Positions 48,441 through 60,011 of a stretch of 64,000 nucleotides of DNA are shown one piece after another. The translations under genes and the position numbers were made by a program. How positions within the stretch are numbered: the first letter of the stretch is position 1; the number at the start of each line of letters is the position of its first letter. This stretch comes from Medicago truncatula (lineage: Eukaryota; Streptophyta; Magnoliopsida; Fabales; Fabaceae), in NCBI RefSeq assembly GCF_003473485.1, contig NC_053045.1:50572494-50636493 (forward strand), in the 5' to 3' direction. Under the pieces are notes generated by a model. The model saw nothing but the letters and a program-made list of their open reading frames with translations, was not told where the DNA came from and ran no database searches.

Positions 48441-50602
48441 AATAACCAACATGTAACTGATTGCAGTGACAAGAGACTCGGCCATCTAAGCAAGTAAAAA
48501 ATAATATGTAAATGCTAACATGTACCCCAAGGGTATATGCTAAAGAATTTAAAATAGAAATAATTGTCTTAAAAATTGTGCATTCAACTTTATTCAACTT
48601 TTTAAAGTCAAAATTTTATTCTTTTTTATGAAAACTTGTGATTTTGGATTTCTTAACTTGTGCTCTTAGGGCACAAGAGAACAAGACCCAAAATAATAAT
48701 ATGTCATAGCTATAATTTTGGTAAAAAAATATATCAAAATAAGCACTTATAGAGATAATGATATGTTTGATTTTTTCCAAGGTAATTGTAACACATTCCG
48801 GTAAATATGGTGCATATACTCCTTTCATTGTCATATACTATATCATTAATTGAATGAATAAAAAAAATTAAAATTTGCTTATAATTGACAACGGAAGGAG
48901 TAGGCTGAGTCGTCAAACTAATCTTTGTAGAAATCCAAATCTGACATGTTTAAAAATTAAGATCCATTTTGGCATATTAGCCTACTTAATTAAAGACATA
49001 CTTCATATTTCGACCCAAAAATAAAACATATTTCATATTTATAAACATGTTATACTAATATATCTTTTTCTTTTTTAATTTATGTGTTAAGTCATTGGAT
49101 AAATAATATGTTTATAAAAATGAAAAATGTTTGGTATGCACTCTATGCAGATATATATCTTGAGAGAAAGAGAAAATGAGAGTTATGTTCTAAATGCCTT
49201 AATGATGTTGTTTAAGAATACTATTTTTTTTTTCACTTAATGATGTTGTTTAAGAATGCATGAAATAAAATTTAGTCTTGAAAAATTACCATATCGTAAT
49301 TTTGTCTTGTTATATAGATGTATATCTTGAGAGAAAGAGAAAATGAGTGTTATATTCTAAATGCCTTAATGATGTTGTTTAAGAATACTATTTTTATTTT
49401 TCATTTAATGATATTGTTTAAGAATGCATAAAATAAAAGTTTGTCTTGAAATTTTATTTTATCGTAATTTTGTCTTGAATAATAATTATATCAATTTTTA
49501 TGCAAAAAATATCTCACAGTGCTCTAAAAGCATTTATCATTTTTTATAATTTGATCGTAGCTTTTTGGTAGGGCTTGATGCATGTCCCGTACGTAGAGAT
49601 TAAAATTAAAAAGAACCACTTTCTAAACAAGCATTTGGCAACTCCGGCCACGCTAAGGGCAGGTTGGCACGTGGGAAAGTGGCTAATGGCCTAATAATAT
49701 AGTGAGGGGCTGACCATGATTGTGCCACACTGACTAACACTCATGAGATCATTTCCTTCCTCTTTAGGGGTGGGGGCCTTCCTTTTACACATTTTCTTCG
49801 TTATTCCGATAAGCAGGATGTTAAGTTGTACCCTTAAGATACAAGTTAATGAAACAAATATAAAAATAATTCATTGGAATGTATGCATTATATTTAATCT
49901 TTAATTTTTTAATGAGTTGAATGCACAAAATTTTATAAAATATTTCTTCTTTTAAGTTTCTTAACATGTGTCCTTAGAACATAAATTAACATTATCCTTC
50001 TGATAATTAGTATCATGTGTGAATAAAATCCACATCGTGTTTAGCTGTCTCTTGACACAAATCAATATTAAATTTCTCTAAAAAAACAAATTAATTAATA
50101 TCAAATAAAATAATTTTATACATCCATTATGAATAAAATGGAGTTAAATATAATTTTTTAATATTTAAATATATTTATTTAAAAGTAAGCTGAATAATAA
50201 ATTCAAGATACAATTTCAATTGCAAATGTTAAAACTCCGAATTTTAATTTCGAGCTAAAACTCCTTGTTTTTCTTTTTTCGATAGAACCAAATACCAAAA
50301 ACAAAGCAAGCACATTTCCAAATTTTTGGGAACTTAACATCGGAATAATGATGGGTAGAATTCGTGGAGAATCGAAACAAACTATATGTTAACAATATAG
50401 ATGATAAGGAGAGTTAGGTAGTTCGATTGGTTTAAGGATTAAAAGAGGTGAGGTTCATGGTTTAAGTCTTGACAAAGAGAAATATATTAACAATTAGTAT
50501 GCTAGCATTTTCTATTAAAAAATATATATAACAGAATAGAGGAATGACAAAAAGGCTATGGTTTTGATGATGCAAATAATAGTAAGTTATGAAAATAAAT
50601 AT
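48441..50602. other. Gene-free, includes a 167-bp tandem duplication
   Basis: No coding signal beyond frames under 100 codons. A lone MITE end (ACAACGGAAGGAGTA) lies near 48890. Confidence 0.4.
49154..49487. repeat. Tandem duplication, 167-bp unit
   Basis: TATATCTTGAGAGAAAGAG begins at 49154 and again at 49321. Both copies continue with CTAAATGCCTTAATGATG, GTTTAAGAATACTATTTTT and TCGTAATTTTGTCTTG. Within each unit TTAATGATGTTGTTTAAGAA is itself repeated. Confidence 0.85.
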
Positions 50603-52297
50603 ATATTTTTTAACAAACAAAAATGAGATACATTACCACAAAGGGAGAGCTCTACTCTTTGGCACAAGGCGCGCATAGAAGAGCAAAGCAAAATACAGCA
50701 AAGTATCTTGAATATATACAAAAAAGACAGTCAATCAATGTCTAAATAGATAAGAGGTTGCTGCCACCACATATGATAACCAAAAGGAAATCATTCATTT
50801 TTAGCTTTTAGCCACTGTAGTGAAGTAATTTTGATTTTTTTTCCATAAGCTGCATAATTATTTTAGCATTGTTAGAAAACATCCCCTGATTCCTTTCGTT
50901 CCATATCACCCAAACACTGCAAAGAAAAATAAATTGCAAGAATGATCGGTGGGGTTTAAAGCCTCCCAAAGAGTAAGCGAACTAAATAAAATGATTCATT
51001 ATATGTTGGGGATCCACTGAATACACATCAATCCAATTTTTGATATGTTGTCATAGCTCACCGAAAGTGGGACAATGAATTAAGAGATGGTCTACTGATT
51101 CATTGTAACCACATTCGGTCACACACAATTGAGAATCAAACGGAAAGACGCCGCGACGAACCAAATTATCCTTTGTAGGCCACCTGTTGCGAAGAAGACG
51201 CCATGCACAAATTGAAACCTTCACAGGAACATTTTTGTGCCAAACTGCGATAGCTGCTGCATCGGTATTAGTATTATACATCTCCAGCCTCGTGAGCATT
51301 TGATACACACCACAGACTGTATAACCATCACCCACATTAGGACGCCACTGTCAAACATCTGTAACAATGGCTTGCAATGTAACATTAGAAAGCAGAGTCC
51401 TACACTCCCCCACTGAATTTTTCTCCCACACCAACAACCGCTGACGCCACCCCGAGGCTTCCCCTCTTTCCTCCCAACCCAAAGAATACATCTCCGCCAT
51501 TGTCATATCCTTATTAACAAATAAATCAAAAAGTCTCCTAAACCTCTCCCTAAATGGAGCCCCCCCCACCCCCCTCACCCAACAATCGAACAAAAAAAAA
51601 AATTAAACCATTACTAATTTTCATCTCAATACTCTCCTCAAACCAACTTCCTCCCTCGACACCAATCCCCTCACGAATTTTCACAGTCTCCCTCCACCGG
51701 GCATATCCATCCTTCCCCCTTCTCCTCGCCATAACGAGACGACAACGCCTTATACCACAGACCCTCCTTATCCACCAGACACCTCCAACAACATTTACCT
51801 AATAGAGCAATATTAAATTCCTTCAGTCGCCGCACCCCCAAACCCCTGACTCCTTACCCATGCAAATAAAATTCCAATCATCCAAAGCAATTTTCCTACA
51901 ATCCTCACTTCCACCCAAAAAAAAATATAATTAAAATAGACTCAAGAGAGGATATTATACATGAGAGAGCTGTGAAAAAAGAAAGGGCGCGGACAGGAAG
52001 ACAAATTTAAGGAGAATCAAGTGAGCACCAAAAGATATACTTCTACTCTTCCAAACAGACAGTTTAACCTTAATACAGTCAATTACTGCCTCCCAAAAAA
52101 TAAAACGGCTGACGTCGCCCTCAATAGGAAGGCCTAGATAAATAAACAGTAACCAACCAATTTTATACGTCAGAACATAGGTGGTCTCATGCACCCATGA
52201 CTCATCAATATTTACACCAACCAACAAGCTCTTATGGTAGTTTACTTTCAGCCCCGACATGGCCTCGAAAAGAAATAGGACAACCCTCAAAAAGAAA
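50603..52297 (-). mobile_element. 5'-truncated L1-type LINE with 15-bp TSD
   Basis: On the minus strand the element enters late in the reverse transcriptase domain (FEAMSGLKVNYHKS, YLGLPIEGD, WKSRSISFGAHLILLK). It continues through a linker to the zinc-binding region (VPVKVSICAWRLLRNRWPTK, then HLLIHCPTF) and a tail region. Several stops and frameshifts show it is dead. TATGAAAATAAATAT flanks it at 50588-50602 and 52298-52312, a perfect 15-bp duplication, so 1,695 bp is the original truncated insertion. The 3' end is A-rich (T-rich on plus). Confidence 0.9.
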
Positions 52298-52489
52298 TAT
52301 GAAAATAAATATTACAAATAAAATATCTAGTAAACCATAAAATAACCTTAGTACTAACTCATCAATATAAAAGGCCCGACATCATAAGTCAAATAGACTA
52401 TATAACATCTTCCGATAAAGTCACGATGCATCAATAGGAAATATCAAGAGTTTACCGATCAAGAAACAAAAACGCATTCAATAAATTAT

Positions 52490-52770
52490 TTAATTGTAAT
52501 AAGTTAGTCTCTTAAATATTTTTCGTATCATTTATGACCTTTTAAGTTATTTAATTTCAACATTTAAACACCGAATAACATACATTTTTAAGATATGCAA
52601 TCCCCTAAGGTGTTACGGTTAGATAACTTAAATGACCTAAGTGATACGAAAAAAACATAAAGGATTAACTTGTTACAATTAATTAACTTAAAAGACTTGG
52701 TATGAAAAAACTTGATCAATTTGTTACAATTAAACAACTTAAATAACTTATGATTTAATTTAGCCTAAAT
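52490..52770. repeat. Inverted-repeat AT-rich element
   Basis: AATAAGTTAGTCTCTTAAAT and TTTTTCGTATCATTTATGAC on the left are mirrored by AAGTGATACGAAAAAAACAT and GGATTAACTTGTTACAATT on the right, and a second weaker inverted arm follows. Probably a non-autonomous DNA element; boundaries are uncertain. Confidence 0.4.
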
Positions 52771-52883
52771 AATACAAATCATAAAACATTTAATTTTATC
52801 CATTGATTGGTAGACAAGAACAAAGCCATTGCCAAGAAAATCAAAGCGAATATGTTTTAGTGTAATCAGATCTCTTTCGTGTG

Positions 52884-54047
52884 GTATAAAGCCATTGCCA
52901 TTTAATTCTATCCATTTGAGCATGGTGCTGATTTTTTGTCGTTGGAAGCTGGTCCTAGTCGCAAACCATTGGAGAATACTTCCCATGTTTTGTATATTGG
53001 TTTGATTCCACATGGCTTCTAAGAGATGGAGATGGCGAAAGCTTATTTTGGACAATTTGGAACCATCAAGAGATTGAGAATTTCCACCAGAAAATCAAGA
53101 CATTTTTGGTTCATAGAATTTGAATCCTGAGGTAGCAAAATTGTTGCCGATACTATGCACAATTATTTGCTTTTTGAACACATATATACTACATGTTTTC
53201 GTGGTACCTTCAGAACATGTTCACGCCATGTTTGTTTTTTAAGTGTTTGTACCGATTCTATTGTGAACCACGCTAGCCATCAATTGAAAAATATTGTAAG
53301 GGGAGGTTAATTCATACAGCTTTGTCTAATTTTTATGTGACGGTGAGTTTTGTTTGTGGTGATGATGTTGAAGAGCTCGTATGTTGATTTTTGGTTGTGT
53401 TGGTTTGTGGTGCTTTCTATGGTGTTGATATTGGGTCTTTTGTGGTGGTTTTTGGCGGTGATGCTTGTGGTGGCTGGTGTTGATTTTTGGTGGTGATGCT
53501 CGTGGTGTCTGGTGCTTGTTTTTAGTGAGGATTAATGGTGGTTTTTGTGGTGGTTAAAGATAATTTTGGTGGTGGTGGTGATGCTTGTGGTGGCTAGTGG
53601 TGGTTATGCTTTTTGTGGGTTTTCTTCTATGAGTTTGTTGTTGATGAGGTTTTCAATACATGGATGTTAGACACTGTGACTTGTTTAAGGTGCGGTTACA
53701 TGAGTTTGTGGTAGGTTTCATGGTTATTTTGAAGAGGTTTTTCAACAGTTTGGTACAAGATTTTTTTATGTTATTGTGCAGGCGTTTAGACTTTGGTTTT
53801 GAGAGATGACTTCTTGGTTTGATGTTTAATTTTTATTGGCTTCGAGGGTCATCAGTGGTGTGTGTTTTTGGTTTGTTTGTAGAAGTTTGTATTTGATGCA
53901 TGATGTTTGTTTGGGTGTTCCACATATATACGAGACACTTTTCCTTTTTATGTTACTTTTTAAGTCTCCTAGCCTAGCATTTCTCGTGCTTGCTAGGATT
54001 CTCTGTTTTAAACAAATTCCATTTTAACTTCTTAAAAAAAAAAAAAA
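52884..54047 (+). pseudogene. Retroposed NIFK-like RRM pseudogene, chimeric
   Basis: Between 52918 and 53250 the plus strand reads GADFLSLEAGPSRKPLE, HVLYIGLIPHGF, FGQFGTIKRLRI, FWFIEFES, IVADTMHNYLLFEHI and, after a frameshift, VVPSEHVHAMF. That is the RRM core of plant homologues of the nucleolar FHA-interacting protein NIFK (MKI67IP). Two stops and a frameshift kill it and no introns are present. The insertion is bounded by AGATCTCTTTCGTGTG at 52868-52883 and 54048-54063, and ends in a 15-base A tail, proving retroposition. The part after 53.3 kb is GGTGGT-rich and ends like a LINE 3' UTR, so the copy looks chimeric. Confidence 0.8.
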
Positions 54048-54063
54048 AGATCTCTTTCGTGTG

Positions 54064-54197
54064 AGTACCCATAAGCTAACTCAGATGACAAAGACAATAT
54101 ATTCGTATGTACAGGGGCCGGGATTCGATCCTCAGAACCTCACTTGTTCACTTTAAAAAGAGAATTTCTCCACCAGACTACCTGGTAAAAAAATATA
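54064..54197 (+). mobile_element. SINE abutting the retrocopy
   Basis: A-box-like CATAAGCTAACTCAGATG and B-box-like GGGATTCGATCCTC precede CACCAGACTACCTGG and an A tail. It begins exactly where the retrocopy's right target duplication ends. Its own duplication is only partly recognisable (ATCTCTT). Confidence 0.6.
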
Positions 54198-54638
54198 TCT
54201 CTTGCACACAAACACTTCATACGATGAAGCATAAGTTTGAACCCAAAACTTTAATTATGGCAAAATAAACATATCTCATCTTATATTAGCAGCTCTTAAA
54301 CAAATAAAACGAATGTTTTTGTACTCAAATAAACAAATAAAACAACAAAATCTTTTACATTTTTTTTTTTACTCTTTTCCTCTCAAAAATAATTTTTTAT
54401 TCATTCAGAATAAATACATTAAAATGTAACAAAAATAATATAATTATTAAAGACCCCATAAATAGCCACAGCCTTTGGTCCCTAGAAGAAAAAAAAAAAA
54501 GGAAAAAAAGCCACAGCCTTTTGATCGAAACATTATTTTATTTTTTTTGGTACAAATCGAAACATTATTTTATTCATATGGAAAGCGCTTTCAGATTTTG
54601 CTAAATACTGAAAAACATTAAAATAAGAAAGTTATATT

Positions 54639-54725
54639 TGTTGAGAGTGAGAGTGTGATTTGAATTCACGCCCTTTCGGACGAGAACCTTAATCTGGCGC
54701 CTTAGACTAACTCGGCCATCTCAAC
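54639..54725 (-). pseudogene. tRNA-Leu (AAG) pseudogene
   Basis: On the minus strand GTTGAGATGGCCGAGTTAGT and AAGGCGCCAGATTAAGG match plant tRNA-Leu(AAG), with anticodon loop TTAAGGT and variable arm GTCCGAAAGGGC. The anticodon stem has a C-C mismatch, the T stem is disrupted (GTGAA against CACAC), and six bases (TCTCAC) appear duplicated before the acceptor TCTCAAC. It is unlikely to be functional. Confidence 0.75.
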
Positions 54726-55576
54726 AACTTGTAAAATTTTTGTTATAAATAGAGAATGCCCATTAATCATTTGCTCATTAGACCATTGTACTTTCTCCAT
54801 AAAACTATAGTATAATAATCATCAAATACCTCCCGTGGTCTTTAAGTTATATGTTTATGATATATTATTCCTTTAAGTTTTTTTTTGTCACCAATTGATC
54901 ATTTAAATTATTTTTTGTTATAAATTGGTCATTCAAGTCATATAGTATTTATGCTTGTTCAAAAAAAAAAGTCATATAATATTTACACTGTCATCCATCT
55001 TTTCAGCCAACTTCGTTAAAAAGTGTTTATAGACCATTTAACATTAAGATAGTAGGTCCAAAAGTGTTTATAACATCAAACATGATTACGTATACATATT
55101 TTTTTCTTATTATTTTTGAATTCAAGCCTAATTTTACAGATAAATATTTGATCGACAACGTTATAAATCAAGTAATCGGTCAATTTTGTTTTGAATCAAA
55201 ACCGTATAACACACCTTTGAGCACTAGTTTTAAGAGCAGTGAATTTGGACAAATCAAAGAGAGCTACACCAAGAGAGAATCAAAACACCCAGCGACATCA
55301 AACATGCCAAAACCCCTAACAACAGCTCCTCAATTTTCCAATACCACCAATAGGGTTCAATTAAGCACTGATTTGTTGCTACAAACGTTCAGATTCGACC
55401 ACAAATCAACATCCCGTCTATCGGATGAGCCACCAAAAAAGCCTAAAAGGACCTGTGTCAAAATAAACAGGCTCCCAATCTCGAATCAAAAGTATCATAA
55501 CACATTATTAGCGTAAATGCTCTAATAGCTGTAAGTATATTTTTCATATTTTTTCCATGCAAATCTTTTATATGTC
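54726..55576. other. Spacer with a doubtful 150-codon frame
   Basis: A plus-strand frame at 55064-55516 is unusually long for this AT-rich context and has a basic Pro/Ser-rich second half. No family is recognised and no TATA box or splice support is evident. It may be chance or a decayed gene; it is not called as a CDS. Confidence 0.35.
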
Positions 55577-55974
55577 ACATGTTGGTTAACTGTATTATGA
55601 AACACGGAAAAAAATCATTGGCTTATCAAATTATCTATCGAGCTACGAAAAGGATTCAACAAAAGACATAAACAAATCCACTATCTGTTTTACGTCAAGC
55701 AATACGTGGCGTAACTCCTGGTATAGCATTAAAAGCAAGACGCGTAAGCGGATCGACTCATCAAGTTCCCGTTGAAATAGGATCCACACAAGGAAAAGCA
55801 CTTGCCATTCGTTGGTTATTAGGCGCATACCGAAAACGTCCAGGTCGAAATATGGCTCTCAAATTAAGTTCCGAATTAGTGGATGCTGCTAAAGGGAGTG
55901 ACGATGCCATACACAAAAAGGAAGAGACTCGTAGAATGGCAGAAGCAAATAGAGCTTTTGCACATTTTCGTTAA
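55577..55974 (+). pseudogene. rps7: Nuclear copy of plastid rps7 (partial)
   Basis: From [19 protein letters not shown] onward the frame follows plastid ribosomal protein S7 to its C-terminus ([11 protein letters not shown] and stop). The first 20 or so codons are missing and a glutamate codon is now a stop (QQKT*TNPL). Composition is clearly more GC-rich than the flanks. It is part of one plastid-derived insertion with the ndhB fragment downstream. Confidence 0.93.
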
Positions 55975-56195
55975 TCCATGAGTAGGATCTATATACACAC
56001 GTAGACCTATGTATGGATCCATACATAATTGGAAAAGAATCAATAGAAAAAGAATCGGAATTAATCGATATATCTATGGAAACGAAAGACAAAATAGAAA
56101 TGATGGCTCAACTAAGCACTTTTGGGGACTTGCTTAAGAATAAATAAAGAGGAATGTTTGGTATTCTTTTGGAGATTCGATGCAATTACTAATTC
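55975..56195 (+). other. Plastid rps7-ndhB spacer in nuclear DNA
   Basis: The sequence between the two plastid gene fragments (including TCCATACATAATTGG and AAGAATCGG stretches) resembles the plastid spacer between rps7 and ndhB. Its presence in the original order shows DNA-level rather than RNA-level transfer. Confidence 0.75.
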
Positions 56196-56425
56196 ATGAT
56201 TTGACATGTACATAATGAAAATCTCATTCTCGAGTCTACGAGAATTTTTATGAAAGCCTTTCATTTGCTTGTTTTCGATGGAAGTTTTATTTTTCCGGAA
56301 TTGATCCTAATTTTTGGTCTAATTCTTCTTCTGATGATTGATTCAACCTCTGATAAAAAAGATCTATCTTAGTTCTATTTTATCTCTTCAACAAGTTTAG
56401 TAATGAGCATAACAACGTTGTTTGC
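56196..56425 (+). pseudogene. ndhB: Nuclear copy of plastid ndhB 5' end
   Basis: The reading is M-I[22 protein letters not shown], then [20 protein letters not shown] and [16 protein letters not shown], the N-terminus of NADH dehydrogenase-like subunit B. TGG codons have become TGA and TAG. Homology stops near 56425, marking the right border of the insertion. Confidence 0.9.
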
Positions 56426-58729
56426 CTTACAAATTTTAGTGTACCGGTACTCTTGTTTTACAAAATTTATAAATTAACGATCACTTTTATGAAATAAAAA
56501 GCTATTTGTCAATATTTATATTTTAGAAAACATCATTTCACAAGAAAAAACATCATTTCATTGTTTATAAGGATTATATTAAAAAATTTACATTTTGTTA
56601 TAAAAAATAATCAATATTCAAGTAATAAAAATTCGTAAAAATTAAATTTTATTTCATCGAAGCTTTTGATAAATAAAATTTAATTATTATAGTTGCCAAT
56701 GATAGAAAATAATTATTTTTCTTCAAAAAAACAACTCATTTATTATTAATTTTACGACTTGGTATACCAATACATCTAAATTTAGTAGATGTACCGTAGA
56801 ATTTGCCTTCATGCGGACCTTTAATTTTTCCACCTCGTGTTGAATTGTCGTCGTGTAATATTCTGATTGTGGATTATGGAAGATAAGAGGAATTTAACAA
56901 AGAAGATTGAATGTGTAGGGACTAATTAATTATTTTCATGATGATTTAGACACTAAATCGATGTATTTTTTTTTTTTATAGTTTAGGGACTACTAACAGG
57001 AGTGTTAACTGGGGGGCTAAATAATTGGATGAGAGAATAATTTAAAAGTTTTTTAGTCCATTTTAATGGTTTACAAACAAAATTTGTAAAAAGGTGATAA
57101 TTTGTTTGGATGCAGTAGAAGTGAGTCTTCTAAATCTTAGTATTTTATATAGCGGATTTTAATGTTAAAATATCATCGAGCCATAATATTTTAACACAAA
57201 AAAGTAGTCTTTGTGTAGAGACAATATAAAAAACATCCAATTTAAATGTTAATTTGATTGGAAGAGAGATAAAAAAATAATAGAAAAACATTTAAATTGT
57301 ATTATTTTTGTATTTTTGGTATGGTAGAGTATCGAATCTAGATCATCAAAGTTGAAGAGCGAATTTTCAACCAAACATTCTAGAGAAACCAAGAAACAAA
57401 AAACCGTGTAATAATATCGTTAATACATAAGTTTGTGTCAAAATATAATTCATCTTATCTTATCTTATTTGTAATAAAATTGTTGTTATTTCATTGACTT
57501 CTACCCAAAGTTATTTATTTCACAGCAATACAACAAAAGGAAAATGAAAGTTTCTTGCAAAGAAACAAAAAGAACAGGTATAATGGGATCATTTCCATTT
57601 CCCCCCATTCGTCATTGTAAAAAGTTGAAATCATCATATGTAAAGGTACACTCTTATGCTACAACTGGCAAAGGGCACCTAAACGATCCTGCTTGAATGT
57701 AAAGGACTTTCGGGTTCTCGACATTGGGACCCAAGGAACAATATGTTTACACAAGGCTTAGTTGGAGGCCATGATAAATGAATCATTGTGCTGAAGTGGC
57801 CTCCATCACTCCCTCAAATGGTGCTTGTGAGATTTATGCTCCTAAAGCTGATCATAATGGGGGGTTAGGGAGATTGCAAAGATTGCAAGGCATGGCATAT
57901 CCAAACTCCCAAACTTTCACATGCTTCATGTCCAACCTAACACATTTTAGTACTTTTCCCAAAGTAATATTGCCTTAAACCTATTGGCTCCATCCCAACT
58001 CGATGGCTGCTTGAATCAAAATCCTTCTTTTTTGAGAGAGAGAGAGAGAGATTTGTCCTTCTTAGCACCCTATAATTGATGATTAAATAGTTTTAATTTA
58101 TAATTTTCATACTTGAAAAAATCAAAAAAAATAAATAAAGCAGTATGGTTAGCTCGGAGCACAAGAAATAGCGGGTTTGTAGATGAATATATCATAATTT
58201 CAAAAAAGATTGATAAATGTGTACAGTGTATGAATGAAAGAGAGAAAATTATATTTTTATTCCCCCCAAAAAATTATATTTTTATTAAATTACTTTGGTT
58301 AAATATTAATATATTTTGTCCCTATCATCATAAATATAAAGTAAAAATATTGACTTGGGATTGACATGGATGATAATAACTAAATGATGCAATTGTACCA
58401 AAAAAAAAAACTAAATGAATACAATTAAAAAGTAATTAACATTACAATGAAAATCAAAAGAGTCGCTTATGTTAAGACTTTTTTTTTATATAACTGGTGG
58501 ACATTCATTGTGGAAGTGGAATGAAGATATAATTTTGAAATTTCATCTGTTTGTTGTACTTTTCAATTGAAAGTGTTGATGTTATATCTATTTGTATATA
58601 TTTTTTTAAAACCTATATGTTTTTATTTTATTTTTTTTATCATGAAGGGATTGTTGCGTGTATAATTTCCTTCCCCCGTGAACTCAAAATAGACACTAGC
58701 GAAAACGTAAAATATAAACGTAATGACAC
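56426..58729. other. Gene-free spacer
   Basis: No recognised gene. A (GA)n run lies at about 58036-58051. The more GC-rich patch at 57600-57980 has no identifiable product. Confidence 0.4.
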
Positions 58730-59300
58730 ATAATTTCAGCGTGGAAAACCTTCTCAATGTGAGAAAGGAAAAATCACGGGACCCTTGGACCTCTTAAAAC
58801 TTCCACTATAATGATAATGGGAATACAACAACTTCACCCTTAGGTGCATCTCACTACAATATATCTCTCAATTTGTAAGGAACACTCTTACAAATTGGCT
58901 CACTATTTCTCTCACAAGAAAACTCTTTGTGAGGATGAGTTTTCTCTTGAGCAAGACTCTCTCTCTCTCTTGCTTTTTGTTGTTCTTATCCTGTGGTGTG
59001 TTGTGAATGCTTGCTCATGGTCCTATTTATAGGAGAAGCAAGTCAAAGTTGTCTTACATGCATGAAGACACTTGTCATTTGTCTTTCATACAAAACACGA
59101 AGTGTCCTTGCAATGCATGCAACACACCACGCGTCTCTTGTAATGTATGCACCATGACATGTGTTACTCATATACTACATCATGTGTACACCATGCACCT
59201 TGTTACTTGTCATCACATACAACCTTTCATTTTGTATGTTGGACATGTGACATTGGTTGAACCCCATAGGAATGTTATTCCTCTATGTGAAATGTAATGC
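58730..59300. repeat. Possible LTR-retrotransposon fragment
   Basis: CAGCGTGGAAAACCTTC, ATCACGGGACCC and a TATTTATAGGAG box near 59025 resemble motifs seen in legume copia LTRs. No primer-binding site or second LTR was found, so identification is weak. Confidence 0.3.
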
Positions 59301-59873
59301 GAAAAGCCTCTTAAATCAAACTTTCTAAAGCAAAAGAGTAAATTCTAAATGATTTTTTTTTTTTTACATTTTTCTTGTGCTTTCTTTTCAGTAATTTCTA
59401 GTGTTGGATAAGATATAGGCCTAAGCCTACCATGGACATTCTCTTTCATATATCTTTAGGCATTTTTTAGTTGTTTTATTTGGAAAACATATATTGGAGA
59501 TTCGATACAACGTTAGACTCAAGTCTTCAAGGTGAAGAGGTTTTGTGGAAAGATGTCCTTATTGAGAAAGAGAAGTTGGTAGTTCTCCAACTAGTCAATT
59601 TCATATGCACTAACATAGTTATTTTTTTCACAGACATAAAATATCAATATATCTTTTTTTTAAAGGTAGGAAAATATTAATATCAATAATATATCACATT
59701 ACAATAGCAGAGACAAAAGAAAAATGCTCGAGTCCCTTTAACACATCCATTAAAGAAAATATAAATAGAAATAAGCCAATTTTATGATGCACAAGTCAGA
59801 TAAGTCTTGTATCATGTACATATTATTAAATTAAATTATTTAATCCAAGTGTAAATGAAAAATCCCTCGGAAA

Positions 59874-59881
59874 TTTCCCGC
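59874..59881 (+). promoter_or_regulatory. E2F consensus site upstream of dCMP deaminase
   Basis: TTTCCCGC, an exact plant E2F site (extended TTTCCCGCGC), lies 131-138 bases before the start codon. E2F drives S-phase genes, and dCMP deaminase supplies dUMP for dTTP synthesis, so the match makes biological sense. Confidence 0.6.
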
Positions 59882-59904
59882 GCACTTGACCTAAATACTG
59901 TCAC

Positions 59905-59912
59905 ATTCCCGC
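59905..59912 (+). promoter_or_regulatory. Second E2F-like site
   Basis: ATTCCCGC, one base from the consensus, lies 24 bases after the first site. Paired E2F sites are common in such promoters. Confidence 0.45.
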
Positions 59913-60011
59913 TTTCAACCATTTCCATTGAATTCACCTTCCATGACAAATCCACAACACAATTGAAACTGTTTCACCCCAAAGCATTCATAATTGTGAT
60001 TTGAAAACCCC

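Noticed and set aside
49154-49487. CRISPR-like direct repeats
   Set aside because: Only two adjacent 167-bp units without spacers, in a plant nuclear context.
51554-51802. Pro-rich plus frame
   Set aside because: Complement of the minus-strand LINE; not a gene.
55643-55828. Minus-strand frame in the plastid-derived segment
   Set aside because: Shadow of rps7 on the opposite strand.
55577-56425. Plastid contamination of the assembly
   Set aside because: Both genes carry inactivating changes and the segment is flanked by nuclear-type DNA.
57778-57978. 66-codon plus frame in a GC-richer patch
   Set aside because: Could be a decayed exon, but no family is recognised and no splice chain can be built.
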